A stretch of DNA of 64,000 nucleotides, from the NCBI RefSeq assembly GCF_001895045.1, contig NZ_BDAM01000009.1, forward strand, positions 62,001 to 126,000, read 5' to 3'. Made by a program: the position numbers and the translations under genes. Within the stretch, counting starts at the first letter, position 1. Every line of letters starts with the position of its first letter. Below the pieces are notes generated by a model. That model made no database searches. It was not told the origin of the DNA and was given only the letters and a program-made list of their open reading frames with translations. Below, piece by piece: positions 62,995 through 64,000 of the stretch. Source of the stretch: Rhodococcus coprophilus NBRC 100603 (GTDB lineage Bacteria > Actinomycetota > Actinomycetes > Mycobacteriales > Mycobacteriaceae).

Positions 62995-64000
62995 ATGCAT
63001 CCCGAGCTGTCCGACAAGTCACGGCGGCTACGCACCGAACTGCGGGAGTACTTCGCCCGCATCATCAACGACGAGGATCGCCGTGCCCTGGTAGACCAGA
63101 CGGAAGGCGGTCCGGTCTTCGACCGGATCTACCGTCAGATGGGCAGCGACGGCTGGCTGGGTCTGGGCTGGCCGGAGGAGTACGGCGGCCGCGGAGAGGA
63201 CCCCGAGGCTCTCTACGTCTTCTACGACGAGACGATCCGCGCCGGAGCCCCGGTCTCTCTCGTCACGCTCAACACCGTGGCGCCTGCCCTGATGAAGTAC
63301 GGGACGCAGGAGCAGAAGGACTTCTTCCTTCCGAAGATCCTCACCGGTGAACTGAAGTTCGCGATCGGATACACCGAGCCCGGTGCCGGGACCGACCTTG
63401 CCGCGCTCCAGACCCGCGCACGCATCGACGGCGACGAACTCGTGATCAACGGCAACAAGCTGTTCACCAGTTCCGCGATCTTCGCCGACTGGATCTGGCT
63501 CGCCGTCCGCACCGACACCGAGGCGCCCCGTCACAAGGGGATCTCGGTCGTGCTGGTACCCACGACTTCTCCCGGTTTCTCGGCCACCGAGATCAAGACC
63601 GTCGGCGGCATCAGCACCGCAGTCACGTACTACGAAGACATCCGGGTGCCGCAGAGCAACGTCGTCGGCGGACTGAACCAGGGCTGGACGCTGATCACCA
63701 GCCAGCTCAATCACGAGCGGGTCGCCCTGGCAGCACGCGGCGGTATCGCCAACCAGATGTACGACGAAGTGCTCGCATGGACCAAGCAGGAGCCCGTCGG
63801 ACCCGGCGTGCTGTACGACGTGCCGTGGGTCCGCAAGACCCTGGCGGAGGTCTACGCACTGTTGTCCGCCGCAGATCTCGTGAACCTGCGTCTCGTGTCG
63901 GACATCGCCGCCAACACTCTCGGCGGCGGCGACTCCGCGGCAGCGAAGATCTTCGGGACCGAAGGCGTCGTCACCGCATACGGCATGTTGCAGGAAGTGC
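62995..64000 (+). CDS. steroid acyl-CoA dehydrogenase, ChsE1/ChsE2-type (3' end beyond window)
   Basis: First 335 residues of an acyl-CoA dehydrogenase. Visible are IGYTEPGAGTDLAALQT, GDELVINGNKLFTSSA, DIRVPQSNVVGGLNQGW and QLNHERVALAARGG. The Glu of NHER sits where the catalytic base of FadE26-type subunits lies, so this is probably the FadE29 (ChsE2)-like catalytic subunit. It would act one step before ChsH1/ChsH2 on the C3 side chain, with a FadE28 partner expected just downstream. The ATG at 62995 has CAGGAGA upstream. The C-terminus is cut by the window edge. Confidence 0.83.
   Translation, partial: MHPELSDKSRRLRTELREYFARIINDEDRRALVDQTEGGPVFDRIYRQMGSDGWLGLGWPEEYGGRGEDPEALYVFYDETIRAGAPVSLVTLNTVAPALMKYGTQEQKDFFLPKILTGELKFAIGYTEPGAGTDLAALQTRARIDGDELVINGNKLFTSSAIFADWIWLAVRTDTEAPRHKGISVVLVPTTSPGFSATEIKTVGGISTAVTYYEDIRVPQSNVVGGLNQGWTLITSQLNHERVALAARGGIANQMYDEVLAWTKQEPVGPGVLYDVPWVRKTLAEVYALLSAADLVNLRLVSDIAANTLGGGDSAAAKIFGTEGVVTAYGMLQEV

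Overview
The window is about 66% GC, uses ATG and GTG starts freely, and is packed with 4-base ATGA/GTGA gene overlaps. It carries mycolic-acid-actinobacterial hallmarks: mce operons, the KstR cholesterol regulon, F420-type enzymes and an IdeR-type iron box. Gene content and order fit Rhodococcus or a close relative; the species cannot be fixed from sequence alone. Most of the window is a steroid (cholesterol) uptake and side-chain degradation region. Its left part is collinear with the M. tuberculosis otsA - mce4 - Rv3502c - fdxD - fadE26 - fadE27 - fadD17 block as I remember it.

Layout. 1-6.1 kb: a truncated siderophore-type N-hydroxylase with an IdeR-like box, an alpha/beta hydrolase, a small conserved protein, otsA, and a large flavin/Fe-S oxidoreductase. 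6.1-16.3 kb (minus strand): a complete mce4-type import operon (yrbE4A-yrbE4B-mce4A-F) ending in two Mce-associated membrane proteins. 16.7-22.0 kb: a steroid SDR and a 3Fe-4S ferredoxin (minus), divergent from fadE26-fadE27-fadD17 (plus), with KstR boxes. 22.1-30.5 kb: a second complete yrbE-mce operon placed directly behind fadD17. 30.5-31.7 kb: a nitronate-monooxygenase-type flavoprotein behind a consensus KstR box.

31.8-42.1 kb: a seven-gene minus-strand cluster with mostly overlapping genes (multicopper oxidase, alpha/beta hydrolase, DUF2236 oxygenase, CrtC/AttH-like protein, homogentisate-dioxygenase-type enzyme, aldehyde dehydrogenase, family III CoA-transferase). It diverges from a TetR gene across a perfect 15-bp palindrome. 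It has no KstR box and does not match a pathway I recognise, so it is the best candidate for an undescribed system.

42.2-54.5 kb: fadD19 with a second nitronate-monooxygenase-type gene, divergent echA19, another acyl-CoA synthetase, an F420-type LLM oxidoreductase divergent from a DUF35-like/ltp4/ltp3/LLM/SnoaL operon, then a nucleotidyltransferase and a membrane protein. 54.6-64 kb: cyp125 divergent from fadA5-ddn, a GNAT fused to a gyrase-A-tail-like segment, two SDRs, and a chsH2-DUF35-chsH1-ltp2-fadE operon cut off by the window end. In this operon ChsH2 is split into separate MaoC and DUF35 genes.

How it fits together. The Mce systems would import sterols. CYP125 oxidises the terminal side-chain carbon, FadD19/FadD17 activate acids to CoA esters, FadE26-FadE27 and the terminal FadE dehydrogenate, EchA19 and ChsH1/ChsH2 hydrate, the SDRs oxidise, FadA5 thiolyses, and the Ltp proteins with DUF35 partners cleave by retro-aldol. 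Functions rest on motif reading and remembered family synteny; no database search was possible. No tRNA, rRNA, CRISPR, insertion sequence or phage feature was seen.
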